This document shows, piece by piece, positions 1-8,346 of a stretch of DNA of 64,000 nt. The translations under genes were made by a program, and so were the position numbers. The notes beneath the pieces were generated by a model, which worked only from the letters and a program-made list of their open reading frames with translations, made no database searches and was not told the DNA's origin. The DNA is from Aestuariispira insulae. GTDB lineage: Bacteria; Pseudomonadota; Alphaproteobacteria; UBA8366; Aestuariispiraceae. The first letter of the stretch is position 1. Each line of letters opens with the position of its first letter. The stretch covers positions 248,001 through 312,000 of the forward strand of contig NZ_QRDW01000003.1 in assembly GCF_003385955.1 (NCBI RefSeq), in the 5' to 3' direction.

Positions 1-1056
1 GCCAATGTGCTCTCCACCCCGGTCCAAAAAATGACCCGGACCATGACCCGGCTGGCCGAAGGGGATCTGGAAGCGGAGATCCCGGCGACGGAATATAAAA
101 ATGAAATTGGCGATATGGCCAAGGCGGTGGAGGTCTTCAAACGCAATGGTCGGGAGCAGGCAGACATGCGCGCCAAGGAAGCCCGACAGATCGAGGAGCG
201 TGAAGCCCGGCAGAAAAAATTGGAAGATCTCACCAATCGGTTTGATGCGGCGGTGACCGGGGTTCTCTCGACCGTAACCGGGGCGATCGGCCAGATGAAT
301 GAGGCCAGCACCGCCATGAGCCAGAATGCCAAAACCACCATGGAACGCAGCTCAACCGTGTCCACGGCCACCCAGGAAGCCAGCGGCAATGTGCAGACCG
401 TGGTTGCGGCGACAACCGAGCTATCCGCCTCGATCCAGGAAATCTCCCGCCAGATCAATCATGCGGCTTCTGCGGCGCAAGACGCGGTGCGCACGGCCTC
501 CAGCACCAATGACAAGATCGAAAGCCTGGCGGTGAAAGCCCAGAGCATCGGCGAAGTGGTGTCCCTGATCAACGATATTGCGGAACAGACCAATCTGCTG
601 GCCTTGAACGCTACCATCGAGGCGGCCCGGGCCGGTGACGCGGGCAAGGGATTTGCCGTCGTTGCCAATGAGGTCAAAAGCCTGGCCAACCAAACCGCCC
701 AAGCTACTGAACAGATCACCCGCCAGATCAGCGGCATTCAGTCGGAAACCGATGGGTCGGTGATGGCGATCCGCGAAATTGTCGCCGGTGTGCGCGGGAT
801 CGAGGAATTAACCACCACGATCGCGGCGGCGGTCGAGCAGCAGGATGCTGCGACATCTGAAATCAGCCGTAATATCGAAGAAGCGGCCATGGGAACGGAT
901 AATGTGGCCTCCAATATCCGGGATGTGGCGTCCGCGGCTGAGGAAACCGGCTCCATGGCGTCGAACATCCAGTCTGACAGCGATAATCTGAAACGCGAGA
1001 GTGAGCGGTTACGCGGTGAGGTGGAGAGCTTCCTGGGCAATGTCCGGGGGCTATAG
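1..1056 (+). CDS. Methyl-accepting chemotaxis protein, 3' part (5' end outside window)
   Basis: The frame is open from base 1, so the start lies upstream; a GTG at position 7 is not the likely true start. The visible part begins in a HAMP linker (residues about 1-50, ending DEIG-like [14 protein letters not shown]). A long coiled-coil MA signalling domain follows. Its hairpin tip is [20 protein letters not shown], the CheA/CheW contact region shared by this family. The sensor domain and membrane segments are missing, so the ligand is unknown. The protein ends LGNVRGL and has no NWETF-type receptor-methylase tether. No chemotaxis genes follow, so it looks like an orphan receptor. Confidence 0.93.
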   Translation, partial: ANVLSTPVQKMTRTMTRLAEGDLEAEIPATEYKNEIGDMAKAVEVFKRNGREQADMRAKEARQIEEREARQKKLEDLTNRFDAAVTGVLSTVTGAIGQMNEASTAMSQNAKTTMERSSTVSTATQEASGNVQTVVAATTELSASIQEISRQINHAASAAQDAVRTASSTNDKIESLAVKAQSIGEVVSLINDIAEQTNLLALNATIEAARAGDAGKGFAVVANEVKSLANQTAQATEQITRQISGIQSETDGSVMAIREIVAGVRGIEELTTTIAAAVEQQDAATSEISRNIEEAAMGTDNVASNIRDVASAAEETGSMASNIQSDSDNLKRESERLRGEVESFLGNVRGL

Positions 1057-1085
1057 CGACCGGTTGCTCGCGCATTCTCAGGCTT

Positions 1086-1107
1086 GTCATCCCGGGTTTG
1101 ATCCGGG
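1086..1107. repeat. Short palindromic intergenic repeat, copy A
   Basis: GTCATCCCGGGTTTGATCCG lies between two convergent genes. CCGGG and the following CCGG form arms around TTTGAT. A second copy with the same plan, GTCAT-NN-CCGGG-YTTG-NN-CCGG, occurs at 61339-61363. Short palindromes of this kind are common between genes in Alphaproteobacteria. It could act as a weak terminator or mRNA stabiliser, but it lacks a T-run. Confidence 0.5.
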
Positions 1108-1122
1108 GGGGCGGCAAAGAAA

Positions 1123-2031
1123 TTAGCGTCGCCGTTTAAACTGGGTCACCGCGATCCCGGCCATGATCAGCAGGAAGGCGGCCAGACTGCTGGGGTCCGG
1201 CCGTTCCGCCAGGAAAATCATGCCCCAGATCAGGCCGAAAACCGGCACCATGTAATTATTGAGCGACAGGAAGGATGCCCCCTGCTCTTTCACAATCTTC
1301 AACAGGATGATCTGGGCTAGTGCGGTGGAGGTGACCCCCAGCATCACGACAGAGAAAACCGCGCTGCCGCTGGGGGTTAACAACCAGGGTTGGTCCGTGA
1401 TCAGGGCCATGGGCACGATCAGGCTGGTGCTGGTGATCATAATGGCGGCGGCAACCCCGCGCCGGGGCAGGCCGGACAGCTGTTTCGCCATGACACTGGA
1501 AAAACCGTAACAGGCGGCACCCAGCGCCACAGCCAGCTGGTGGATGGCCTCCGTGCCGAGACTGAGCAGCGAGCTTGGCCCGATCAGGAGGATGATGCCC
1601 GTGAAACCGATAATCAGGCCGATCACCTTTTGCGTGGTGATCTTTTCATCCGACGTGAAGAAATGAGCCACCACCAGGGTGCAGAGCGGCACAATGGCCA
1701 TCAATATGGCGGCAAGCCCGCTGTCGATTTCCTCTTCGCCCCAGCCGATCAGAGTGAAGGGAACCGCATTGCCAAAAATGGCAATGCCGGTGATAAAGAT
1801 CCAGGCCTGGCCGAATGCCGGCAGGCGCTGGCCGGCGATGCGGGCGGCCAGATAGAGAATACCGGCGGCCAGCGCGATGCGCCCGGCGGCGATGGTCATG
1901 GGCGGGATGGTATCAATGGCAATCTTGATGAACAGGAAGGAGCCACCCCAAATGGCGGCCAATGTCACAAGCAAGGCATAATCGGTCCAGCCTGCAGGGG
2001 TTGCGGCGGCCTGGCTGCCGGTTCGTGCCAT
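1123..2031 (-). CDS. EamA/DMT-family transporter
   Basis: A hydrophobic protein of about 302 residues with roughly ten membrane segments in two repeated halves, the plan of the drug/metabolite transporter (EamA, RhaT-like) family in the inner membrane. The first half opens LAAIWGGSFLFIKIAID, the usual start of the first EamA repeat; the second half ends with a conserved glycine-rich helix and a short basic tail FKRRR. I place the start at the ATG at 2031, preceded by GGGAAGGG; an in-frame TTG at 2052 is less likely. Family members export amino acids, metabolites or drugs, and no substrate can be inferred here. The gene stands alone and faces away from nth. Confidence 0.9.
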   Translation of the reverse strand: MARTGSQAAATPAGWTDYALLVTLAAIWGGSFLFIKIAIDTIPPMTIAAGRIALAAGILYLAARIAGQRLPAFGQAWIFITGIAIFGNAVPFTLIGWGEEEIDSGLAAILMAIVPLCTLVVAHFFTSDEKITTQKVIGLIIGFTGIILLIGPSSLLSLGTEAIHQLAVALGAACYGFSSVMAKQLSGLPRRGVAAAIMITSTSLIVPMALITDQPWLLTPSGSAVFSVVMLGVTSTALAQIILLKIVKEQGASFLSLNNYMVPVFGLIWGMIFLAERPDPSSLAAFLLIMAGIAVTQFKRRR

Positions 2032-2144
2032 GATGGTTCCCTTCCCAAACAAAATTAATGAGGGCTCAAGCTATCGGCATGGTCCGGCTTCGACAAGCAG
2101 GGACTTGCCTCCCCCCGCCTGCTGGCCGATAAACGGGGAAAATA

Positions 2145-2807
2145 ATGATGGATCAGCCCAACAGGACAGCGGTCATGAAGCGCGAAAATGTCGACGAATT
2201 TTTCCGGCGTCTGTCGGAGGAAAACCCCGAGCCCAAAGGCGAGCTGGATTACACCAATCCCTATACGCTGCTTGTGGCGGTGGCGCTCTCCGCCCAGGCC
2301 ACCGACATCGGGGTGAACAAGGCGACTAAGGAACTGTTCAAGATTGTCGCTACCCCCCAGGATATGCTGGATTTGGGCGAAGCAGGCCTGAAGGACCATA
2401 TTAAAACCATCGGACTCTATAATTCCAAGGCCAAGAATGTGATGAAGATGGCGCGCCTGCTGGTCGATAATTTCGGTGGCGAGGTGCCGGAAGACCGGGC
2501 GGCCCTCGAAACCCTGCCCGGCGTTGGCCGCAAGACCGCCAATGTGGTTTTAAATATTGCCTTTGGCCATCCCACCATTGCAGTGGATACCCATCTTTTC
2601 CGGGTCGGCAACCGCACCGGTATGGCGACGGGCAAGACCCCGCTGGAAGTGGAGAAGAAGCTGGAAAAGAAGATCCCGAAACATTGGAAACGCCATGCGC
2701 ATCACTGGCTGATCCTGCATGGCCGTTATATCTGCAAAGCGCGCAAGCCGGACTGCGCCAAATGCGCTGTCATTGATCTGTGCAAATTCAAGGGCAAGAC
2801 GGTGTAA
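2145..2807 (+). CDS. nth: Endonuclease III (DNA glycosylase/AP lyase)
   Basis: Removes oxidised pyrimidines from DNA and cleaves the abasic site (base excision repair). At 220 residues it has the usual length. The helix-hairpin-helix LPGVGRKTANVV spans about residues 124-135 and includes the catalytic lysine K130; the catalytic aspartate is D148 in AVDTH. The C-terminal [4Fe-4S] loop is intact, with Cys197, 204, 207 and 213 in the C-x6-C-x2-C-x5-C spacing of the family. Two ATGs in a row start the gene; GGGGA lies just upstream. The stop codon abuts the hicAB control region. Confidence 0.96.
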   Translation: MMDQPNRTAVMKRENVDEFFRRLSEENPEPKGELDYTNPYTLLVAVALSAQATDIGVNKATKELFKIVATPQDMLDLGEAGLKDHIKTIGLYNSKAKNVMKMARLLVDNFGGEVPEDRAALETLPGVGRKTANVVLNIAFGHPTIAVDTHLFRVGNRTGMATGKTPLEVEKKLEKKIPKHWKRHAHHWLILHGRYICKARKPDCAKCAVIDLCKFKGKTV

Positions 2808-2866
2808 TACACATAGATACACATTTTTGTTGACGCTAATGAAGCATTGTGTGTATTGATGTGTAT
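2808..2866 (+). promoter_or_regulatory. hicAB promoter/operator with inverted repeat
   Basis: Two 17-base arms, 2808-2824 (TACACATAGATACACAT) and 2849-2865 (GTGTGTATTGATGTGTA), are inverted copies matching at 14 of 17 positions and separated by 24 bases. Each arm holds a doubled TACACAT-like half site. A -35-like TTGACG at 2830-2835 lies between the arms; the -10 would fall in the right arm. HicB antitoxins carry a DNA-binding domain and repress their own operons, so these arms are the likely HicB site. This is inferred from position and symmetry only. Confidence 0.55.
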
Positions 2867-2932
2867 ATAGTTTTAGCTTGGGATGCCCACTCAAGTTTCA
2901 GAGCATAAAGATAATCAATTAGGGAGAGCACC

Positions 2933-3010
2933 ATGTCAGAAGTCGTTTGTATGAAGAAAAGGACTCTTAGAAATGTCACTTTCCTCCAGAGAGGTTATAC
3001 GTGTTCTTGA
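2933..3010 (+). CDS. Short upstream reading frame overlapping hicA (25 codons)
   Basis: The ATG at 2933 follows a strong AGGGAGAG ribosome-binding site and opens a 25-codon frame, ending TGA at 3008-3010. It overlaps the start of hicA by 38 bases in another frame. The predicted peptide begins MSEVVCMKKRTLRN and resembles nothing I know. It may be a leader whose translation modulates initiation at hicA, or an accident. The site has a better ribosome-binding sequence than hicA itself, which has only AAGGA ten bases upstream. Confidence 0.35.
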   Translation: MSEVVCMKKRTLRNVTFLQRGYTCS

Positions 3011-3170
3011 AGCGGACGGGTGGTTTCATGTTAAAACCAAAGGGGATCACCATCATTTCAAACATCCAGTTAAGCCTGGAAAAGTAACGGTCCCGCACCC
3101 GGATAAAGACCTCAAAAAAGGTACGATCCGGAGTATCGAGCGACAATCAGGTATAAGGCTTCTGTCGTAG
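2973..3170 (+). CDS. hicA: HicA-type toxin (mRNA interferase)
   Basis: A 65-residue protein of the HicA/YcfA family, small double-stranded-RNA-binding-fold toxins that cleave mRNA and block translation. The conserved block GDHHHFKHP (residues 24-32) contains the catalytic histidine, and VTVPHPDKDLKKGTIRSI is the usual C-terminal motif. It is followed 13 bases later by the hicB antitoxin gene, the standard order. Base composition is more AT-rich than the neighbouring housekeeping genes, consistent with acquisition as a small module. The start used is the ATG at 2973; it lies inside a short overlapping frame. Confidence 0.9.
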   Translation: MSLSSREVIRVLEADGWFHVKTKGDHHHFKHPVKPGKVTVPHPDKDLKKGTIRSIERQSGIRLLS

Positions 3171-3183
3171 AAAGGCAGTAAGG

Positions 3184-3573
3184 ATGAAACGTTATTATCC
3201 CGCAGTAATTGAATCCGATGAAAATTCGGGATTTTCGGTGTTCTTTCCGGACTTTCCCGGTTGTGTGAGCGCCGGTGACACCATTGAAGAAACCGTTCGT
3301 AATGCCAATGAAGCATTGTCTGGCCATATCGAATGTATGGCTGAGGATGGCGATCCTATTCCGGATCCAAGCAGCCTTGATGACCTGCATGTTGATGAAG
3401 ATATTCAGGTTGAGCTAGTGGTTCTTATTGAAGCGAGTACTCCTGGTAGGAAACAGCGCTACAATGTGACGTTGGATACGGTACTTGTTGAAGCAATTGA
3501 TCGAGTTTCAAAAAATCGTTCTGGTTTTCTGGAGCAGGCAGCTCGCGAAAAACTCAAAAACTTAGTTGCATGA
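3184..3573 (+). CDS. hicB: HicB-type antitoxin
   Basis: A 129-residue HicB protein. The N-terminal domain (about residues 1-75; YYPAVIESDENSGFSVFFPD then FPGCVSAGDTIEE) is the degenerate RNase-H-like fold that binds and masks HicA. The C-terminal part (about residues 80-129; RYNVTLDTVLVEAIDRVSK then SGFLEQAAREKL) fits a ribbon-helix-helix DNA-binding domain, so this is the RHH variety that represses its own promoter. The start has AAGGATG directly at the ATG, with GGCAGTAAGG upstream. It probably binds the inverted repeats at 2808-2866. Confidence 0.9.
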   Translation: MKRYYPAVIESDENSGFSVFFPDFPGCVSAGDTIEETVRNANEALSGHIECMAEDGDPIPDPSSLDDLHVDEDIQVELVVLIEASTPGRKQRYNVTLDTVLVEAIDRVSKNRSGFLEQAAREKLKNLVA

Positions 3574-3584
3574 TTCGAATTCAG

Positions 3585-4379
3585 TTATGAACTGGCGGGC
3601 TTGGCAAGGCGCAGGATATGGCGTTCGCGGATGGCCTGAATCTGGCTGACCACTGCGGGGGTGTTCAGTGTTGTGTTAAAGAGATCACGCAAAAACACTG
3701 AATTTTTTAAACTTTTTGGAAACATGAGATAGCCTGGGTCAATACTGATCACGGCATCCAGAGGCACGACTTCGCCCTCTTTGTCACCCAGATAGCTTCT
3801 TTGCGCGATACGGGCGACAAAGATATCCTCAATCAGGAAATCCGCCCGGCCATGGGCGATCATCAGCCAGCAGCTTTTCATGCTGGGCGGGCGCATGCGG
3901 GTGATTTTTCCCGCATTAAACAACCGGTCCATCTCGGCAATACCTGCTGTGTGATGGGGCAAGCATTCCGCCAGGCCGGTCAGGCTCTCGGGATTTTGAT
4001 AGCGGATATCCGTGTCCTTCCGAATAAAGATCTTGCTTTCCCAGCTGACGATCGGATCGCTGAACAGGAATTTCTGCTCGCGCTCTTTATTCTTTAAAAA
4101 GGGAAAAGTGGCGTGAAATGCGCCTTCCTGGGTGGTTGTGATCGCGCGCTGCCAGGGATAGAAGGATACGGTGCTATCCCGTCCCATCGCCTCAAACACG
4201 GTTTGCACGATTTCGGTTAGAACCCCGCCATTTTCAAGATCGGGTCCGGTGAATGGCTCGTAGTCGCCGGTTGCCAGCTGGATCGGCTCCGCGCGGGCAG
4301 TGATCCCGTGACCGCATATCTGGACCAAGGCCGAGATAATGATCAGCCAACGAACGCCTTTTTGGATGAGCAGCGGCAA
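3585..4379 (-). CDS. Periplasmic solute-binding protein, family 3-like (solitary)
   Basis: A 264-residue secreted protein. A signal peptide with hydrophobic core WLIIISALVQICG and cleavage near ARA-EP (about residue 30) leads into a family-3-type binding fold: IQLATGDYEPFTG, then FYPWQRAITTTQEGAFHATFPF and REQKFLFSDPI. The start is a TTG with GGAG nine bases upstream; no in-frame ATG precedes the signal peptide. No ABC permease or ATPase gene lies nearby, so it may be a lone receptor or sensor subunit. It shares the PWxRA block with the protein at 62072-62872. Ligand unknown. Confidence 0.8.
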   Translation of the reverse strand: MPLLIQKGVRWLIIISALVQICGHGITARAEPIQLATGDYEPFTGPDLENGGVLTEIVQTVFEAMGRDSTVSFYPWQRAITTTQEGAFHATFPFLKNKEREQKFLFSDPIVSWESKIFIRKDTDIRYQNPESLTGLAECLPHHTAGIAEMDRLFNAGKITRMRPPSMKSCWLMIAHGRADFLIEDIFVARIAQRSYLGDKEGEVVPLDAVISIDPGYLMFPKSLKNSVFLRDLFNTTLNTPAVVSQIQAIRERHILRLAKPASS

Positions 4380-4453
4380 ATCGAATTCTCCATATCTGCC
4401 TCTCGGGGAAAGATAGCAGGCGCAGCATTAAGAATTCTCTAATGGGCAAGCAC

Positions 4454-4484
4454 AAAAAAGGAGGCCGACTGGCCTCCCTTTTTC
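4454..4484 (-). terminator. Intrinsic terminator of typA
   Basis: On the minus strand GGAGGCC-AGTC-GGCCTCC forms a 7-bp stem with a tetraloop followed by TTTTTT, just past the typA stop codon. The flanking A/T runs extend the stem, so it could stop transcription from either side. It separates typA from the binding-protein gene downstream. Confidence 0.85.
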
Positions 4485-4504
4485 AACCGGCATCATGAGC
4501 CGGA

Positions 4505-6331
4505 TTAGTTCTCTTCCGCTGCGCGGCGTTTCTTGTCACGCTTGCGCTCATGCGGATCGAGGATTGCCTTGCGCAGCCGGATATGGTTGGGGGTCACTTC
4601 CACCAACTCATCTGCCTCGATATAAGCGATGGCTTCTTCCAGGGTGCGCGTGATCGGGGTGGTCAGCTTGACCGCATCATCCTTGCCGCTGGCACGGACG
4701 TTGGTCAGCTGCTTGCCTTTCAGCGGGTTTACTTCCAAGTCCTGGCCCTTGTTATGTTCCCCGATGATCATGCCCGGATAGACATCAACACCGCCCGGAA
4801 TGAAAAGCGGCCCGCGCTCTTCCAGGTTCCACAGGGCGTAAGCGACGGCCTTGCCTTTTTCCGCGGAGATCAAAACGCCGACCCGGCGGCCCGGAATGCC
4901 GCCTTTGAAGGGGGCATAGCCGGTGAAGATGCGGGACAGGATGCCGCTGCCGCGGGTGTCGGCCAGGAACTCACCCTGATAGCCGATCAGGCCGCGGGAC
5001 GGAATGGCAAAGCGCAGGCGCACCTTGCCGCCACCGGACGGCACCATCTCCATCAACTCACCTTTACGCAGGCCCATTTTTTCAACGACGACGCCGGAAA
5101 ATTCCTCATCCACATCGATCTGGGCTTCTTCCATCGGCTCCAGCTTTTCGCCGTTCTCGCCGGTCTTATAGAGAACCTTCGGCGGGCCGACGGTCACCTC
5201 GAAACCTTCACGGCGCATGGTTTCCACCAGCACGCCCAACTGCAATTCACCGCGACCGGCAACTTCAAAGCTTTCCTTTTCGGCGCTTTGCGTGATTTGG
5301 ATCGCGATATTGGCTTCCGCCTCGCGATTCAGGCGATCGGCGATCATGCGGCTGGTCAGCTTGTCACCGTCCAGACCGGCCAGCGGGCTGTCATTGACCG
5401 AAATGGTCATAGACATGGTCGGCGGGCTGATCGGGCGCGCTTCCAGCGGCTCTTCCACATCCAGTGCACAGATGGTGTCGGCAACGGTGGCCTTGGAGAG
5501 GCCTGCGACCGCGACAATGTCCCCGGCGCTGGCTTCTTCGATGGGTTCGCGTTTCAGGCCGCGGAAGGCCAGCAACTTGGACAGGCGCACTTGTTCGATC
5601 CGGTCGCCCTTCTGGCTGATCGCTTTGACGGTCTCACCCATTTTCACCTTGCCACTGAAAATGCGGCCGGTGAGGATGCGGCCCAGATAAGGGTCCACTT
5701 CCAGGGTGGTGGCCAGCATGCGGAACGGGCCGTTTTCATCGGCGATGGGTTCGGGCACATGATCAACGATTTTCTCGAACAGGACGTTCAGGTCCTCACG
5801 CTCATCGCCGAGGTCATTGACGGCCCAGCCCTGTTTGGCAGAAGCAAAAAGAACCGGGAAATCCAGCTGCTCTTCGGTTGCGTCCAGGGCGACAAACAGG
5901 TCAAACACCTGATCGACGACCCAGTCGGCACGGGCGTCCGGTTTATCGGCCTTGTTGACCACGACAATGGGTTTCAGGCCCAGCGACAAGGCCTTCATGG
6001 TGACAAATTTGGTCTGGGGCATCGGGCCTTCGGCCGCATCTACTAGCAGGACCACACCGTCGACCATGGAGAGGATCCGCTCTACCTCGCCGCCGAAATC
6101 CGCATGGCCCGGGGTGTCGACGATATTTAGCCGGGTGTCTTTCCACTCCACGCTGGTGCATTTTGCCAGAATGGTAATGCCGCGTTCCTTTTCCAGGTCG
6201 CCGCTGTCCATGGCACGCTCGTCGAGCTGCTGGTTGGCACGGAAGGTGCCGGATTGTTTCAAAAGCTCGTCAACCAGGGTGGTTTTCCCGTGGTCGACGT
6301 GAGCGATAATCGCCAGGTTGCGCAAGGCCAT
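4505..6331 (-). CDS. typA: Ribosome-associated GTPase TypA/BipA
   Basis: A translational GTPase of the elongation-factor family that binds ribosomes and aids 50S assembly and stress adaptation. Length (608 residues) is normal. G motifs are clear: [15 protein letters not shown] near residues 10-24, DTPGHADF near 76-83, and NKADKPDAR near 130-138. EF-G-like domains II, III and V follow, then the TypA-specific C-terminal domain ([17 protein letters not shown]). The basic, lysine-rich tail ends AAEEN. Transcription ends at the hairpin just downstream. The gene upstream, 29 bases away on the same strand, is a PfkB kinase. Confidence 0.97.
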   Translation of the reverse strand: MALRNLAIIAHVDHGKTTLVDELLKQSGTFRANQQLDERAMDSGDLEKERGITILAKCTSVEWKDTRLNIVDTPGHADFGGEVERILSMVDGVVLLVDAAEGPMPQTKFVTMKALSLGLKPIVVVNKADKPDARADWVVDQVFDLFVALDATEEQLDFPVLFASAKQGWAVNDLGDEREDLNVLFEKIVDHVPEPIADENGPFRMLATTLEVDPYLGRILTGRIFSGKVKMGETVKAISQKGDRIEQVRLSKLLAFRGLKREPIEEASAGDIVAVAGLSKATVADTICALDVEEPLEARPISPPTMSMTISVNDSPLAGLDGDKLTSRMIADRLNREAEANIAIQITQSAEKESFEVAGRGELQLGVLVETMRREGFEVTVGPPKVLYKTGENGEKLEPMEEAQIDVDEEFSGVVVEKMGLRKGELMEMVPSGGGKVRLRFAIPSRGLIGYQGEFLADTRGSGILSRIFTGYAPFKGGIPGRRVGVLISAEKGKAVAYALWNLEERGPLFIPGGVDVYPGMIIGEHNKGQDLEVNPLKGKQLTNVRASGKDDAVKLTTPITRTLEEAIAYIEADELVEVTPNHIRLRKAILDPHERKRDKKRRAAEEN

Positions 6332-6360
6332 AGCCGTTTACTTTCCGTCTTAATCCAAAA

Positions 6361-7389
6361 TCAATTCACAATATCGGCCAACATGGCCTTCACATCGGCC
6401 TCGACCCGGGCACCGTAATGGGAAATCACTTCCGCCCCCATCATGGAGCCGATGCGGCCGCAAGTTTCCAGCGGCAGGCCCTGGGTCAGGCCATAAAGAA
6501 CCCCGGCGGCATATTGGTCGCCGGCACCCGTGGTATCGATAACTTTTTCGACCGTCGCCGCCGGAATGGTGATCAGTTCTTCCGGGGTGACAATAACCGA
6601 GCCCTGTGACCCGCGGGTTACAGCCGCCAGATGGCAATCCTTGCGGACCTGGGCGATCGCGGCGTCAAAATCAGTCACTTCATAGAGGGAGAGCAGCTCA
6701 TCCTCATTGGCAAACAGGATATCGATATGGTTTGCCACCAGATGGCGGAAACTGTCCCGGTGCCGGTCGACACAGAAACTGTCGGACAGGCTGAGCGACA
6801 CTTTGGTATGGCCAATATGGGCGCTTTCCGCTGCGTGAACCTGCAGGCGGTCCTTGGCATGGGCGGCTTCGGCCGCTTTTACGAAGGCCTGCTTGGCTTC
6901 TTCACGATCAAACAGATAACCTTCCATATAGACAATCTTGCCCGCCTGGATCACCGCAGGGTCGACATCTTCCGGGGTCAGGCGGTTGGCCGCCCCCAGA
7001 TAGGTGCACATGGTGCGCTCCGCATCCGGGCTAACCAATACCAGGCATTTGCCGGTGGCTTCGCCGTCGGTGGAGGGGCTGCTGTCGAAATCAACACCGA
7101 TGGATCGGATGTCATGGCGGAAAATCTCGCCGAACTGATCATCGCGCACCTTGCCGATATAGGCGCCCTTGCCGCCCAGTGCCGCCAGGCCGGCCATCGT
7201 GTTGCCGCAAGACCCGCCGGAAACCTCGCGGGCGGCGCCGACTTTGTCATAGAGTGCGTTTGACTGGTCCAATTCGACCAGGTTCATGCTGCCTTTCGGC
7301 AGGGCATTTTCATTCAGGAAATTGTCCTCGATATCGGTAATGATATCCACCAGGGCATTCCCGATGCCCACCACGTCATAGGCCGCCAT
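6361..7389 (-). CDS. Adenosine kinase / PfkB-family carbohydrate kinase
   Basis: A 342-residue ribokinase-fold enzyme that phosphorylates a nucleoside or sugar with ATP. The first PfkB signature region is GGSCGNTMAGLAALGG and the second is DTTGAGDQYAAGVLYGL, with the catalytic aspartate in GAGD. It matches the adenosine kinase-like group common in Alphaproteobacteria, probably acting in purine salvage. The start is the ATG at 7389 behind AAGGA; a longer frame to 7548 lacks family similarity. Oddity: near residues 155-180 an AAEAAH block is echoed by AAESAH about 14 residues later, making this loop longer than I expect. Confidence 0.88.
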   Translation of the reverse strand: MAAYDVVGIGNALVDIITDIEDNFLNENALPKGSMNLVELDQSNALYDKVGAAREVSGGSCGNTMAGLAALGGKGAYIGKVRDDQFGEIFRHDIRSIGVDFDSSPSTDGEATGKCLVLVSPDAERTMCTYLGAANRLTPEDVDPAVIQAGKIVYMEGYLFDREEAKQAFVKAAEAAHAKDRLQVHAAESAHIGHTKVSLSLSDSFCVDRHRDSFRHLVANHIDILFANEDELLSLYEVTDFDAAIAQVRKDCHLAAVTRGSQGSVIVTPEELITIPAATVEKVIDTTGAGDQYAAGVLYGLTQGLPLETCGRIGSMMGAEVISHYGARVEADVKAMLADIVN

Positions 7390-7592
7390 AAACCGTCCTT
7401 CTTGTCTGAATGCTTCATACGCCACGGGGGACCAATGCCAGCCCGGGCAGATTTCTGTGCCCGCTCTATAGCCCGAAGCAAGGCTTTCCGCAATGCCTGG
7501 GGGTCTCAATCGGCGGGAAATCCGCATTTCAACTTGTCTGCGGGACACCTTGCGGCTAGATCAGGGGCAGGAATTCATGAAAGGACCGCCCG

Positions 7593-8342
7593 ATGCTCCA
7601 GCCGAAAGACCGTATCCTTGTTGCTTTGGACACGCCCGATGTCGGGGCCGCGCAGGATTTATCCCGGGCGTTGCAGGGCCATGTGGGCGGGGTCAAGCTG
7701 GGCCTGGAATTCTTCAATTTCAACGGGCCGCAGGGGGTTCGGGCCGTGACCCACGGGGATGAGGCGGAAACGCCCCGCGGCCAATCGACCCCGAACCAAC
7801 CCTTTTTCCTGGATCTTAAATTCCACGATATCCCGAACACGGTGGCGGGTGCGGTGCGCGGCGTGGTGCCGTTGGGGCCGAAGATTATCAATGTCCATGC
7901 GTCGGGCGGGCCGGCCATGATGAAAGCGGCCCTGGACGCAGCCAATTTCGCGGCAGAGCCACTGGGCGTGGTGCGCCCCATGGTGATTGCGGTGACGGTC
8001 CTGACCAGCATGGATGAAGATGATCTCGGCGCGGTCGGCCAGCAGGGTCCTGCGGTCGAACAAGTGGTGCGCCTGGCGGAGCTGACCCAGAAATGCGGTC
8101 TGGATGGTGTCGTTTGTTCCGCGCGCGAGATCAGCGCGATCCGCAAGGCTTGCGGGCCGGATTTCAAACTAATCGTGCCCGGCATTCGTCCGGAAGGTTC
8201 TGATACCGGTGATCAGAAACGCACCATGACCCCGAAGCAAGCGGTTGAGGCGGGGGCCGATTATCTGGTGATCGGCCGTCCGATCACCCAGGCCTATAAC
8301 CCGGTCGCAGCGGCAAAAGCCATCGCCGACAGCATCGGCTAA
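7593..8342 (+). CDS. pyrF: Orotidine 5'-phosphate decarboxylase
   Basis: Converts OMP to UMP, the last step of UMP synthesis, in the cytoplasm. The core motif FLDLKFHDIPNTV carries the catalytic Lys-Asp pair (D-x-K-x-x-D). The phosphate-binding end VPGIRPEGSD and LVIGRPIT are present, and 249 residues is slightly long. Between EFFNFNGPQGVRAV and PFFLDLK lies an unusual polar stretch of about 18 residues (THGDEAETPRG and onward). The start follows AAAGGA. A membrane-protein gene begins four bases after the stop. Confidence 0.95.
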   Translation: MLQPKDRILVALDTPDVGAAQDLSRALQGHVGGVKLGLEFFNFNGPQGVRAVTHGDEAETPRGQSTPNQPFFLDLKFHDIPNTVAGAVRGVVPLGPKIINVHASGGPAMMKAALDAANFAAEPLGVVRPMVIAVTVLTSMDEDDLGAVGQQGPAVEQVVRLAELTQKCGLDGVVCSAREISAIRKACGPDFKLIVPGIRPEGSDTGDQKRTMTPKQAVEAGADYLVIGRPITQAYNPVAAAKAIADSIG

Positions 8343-8346
8343 TCCG

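Noticed and set aside
2973-3573. hicAB as part of a larger defence island
   Set aside because: Neighbours (nth, a binding protein, typA) are housekeeping or metabolic genes, and no restriction, CRISPR, recombinase or prophage gene is near.
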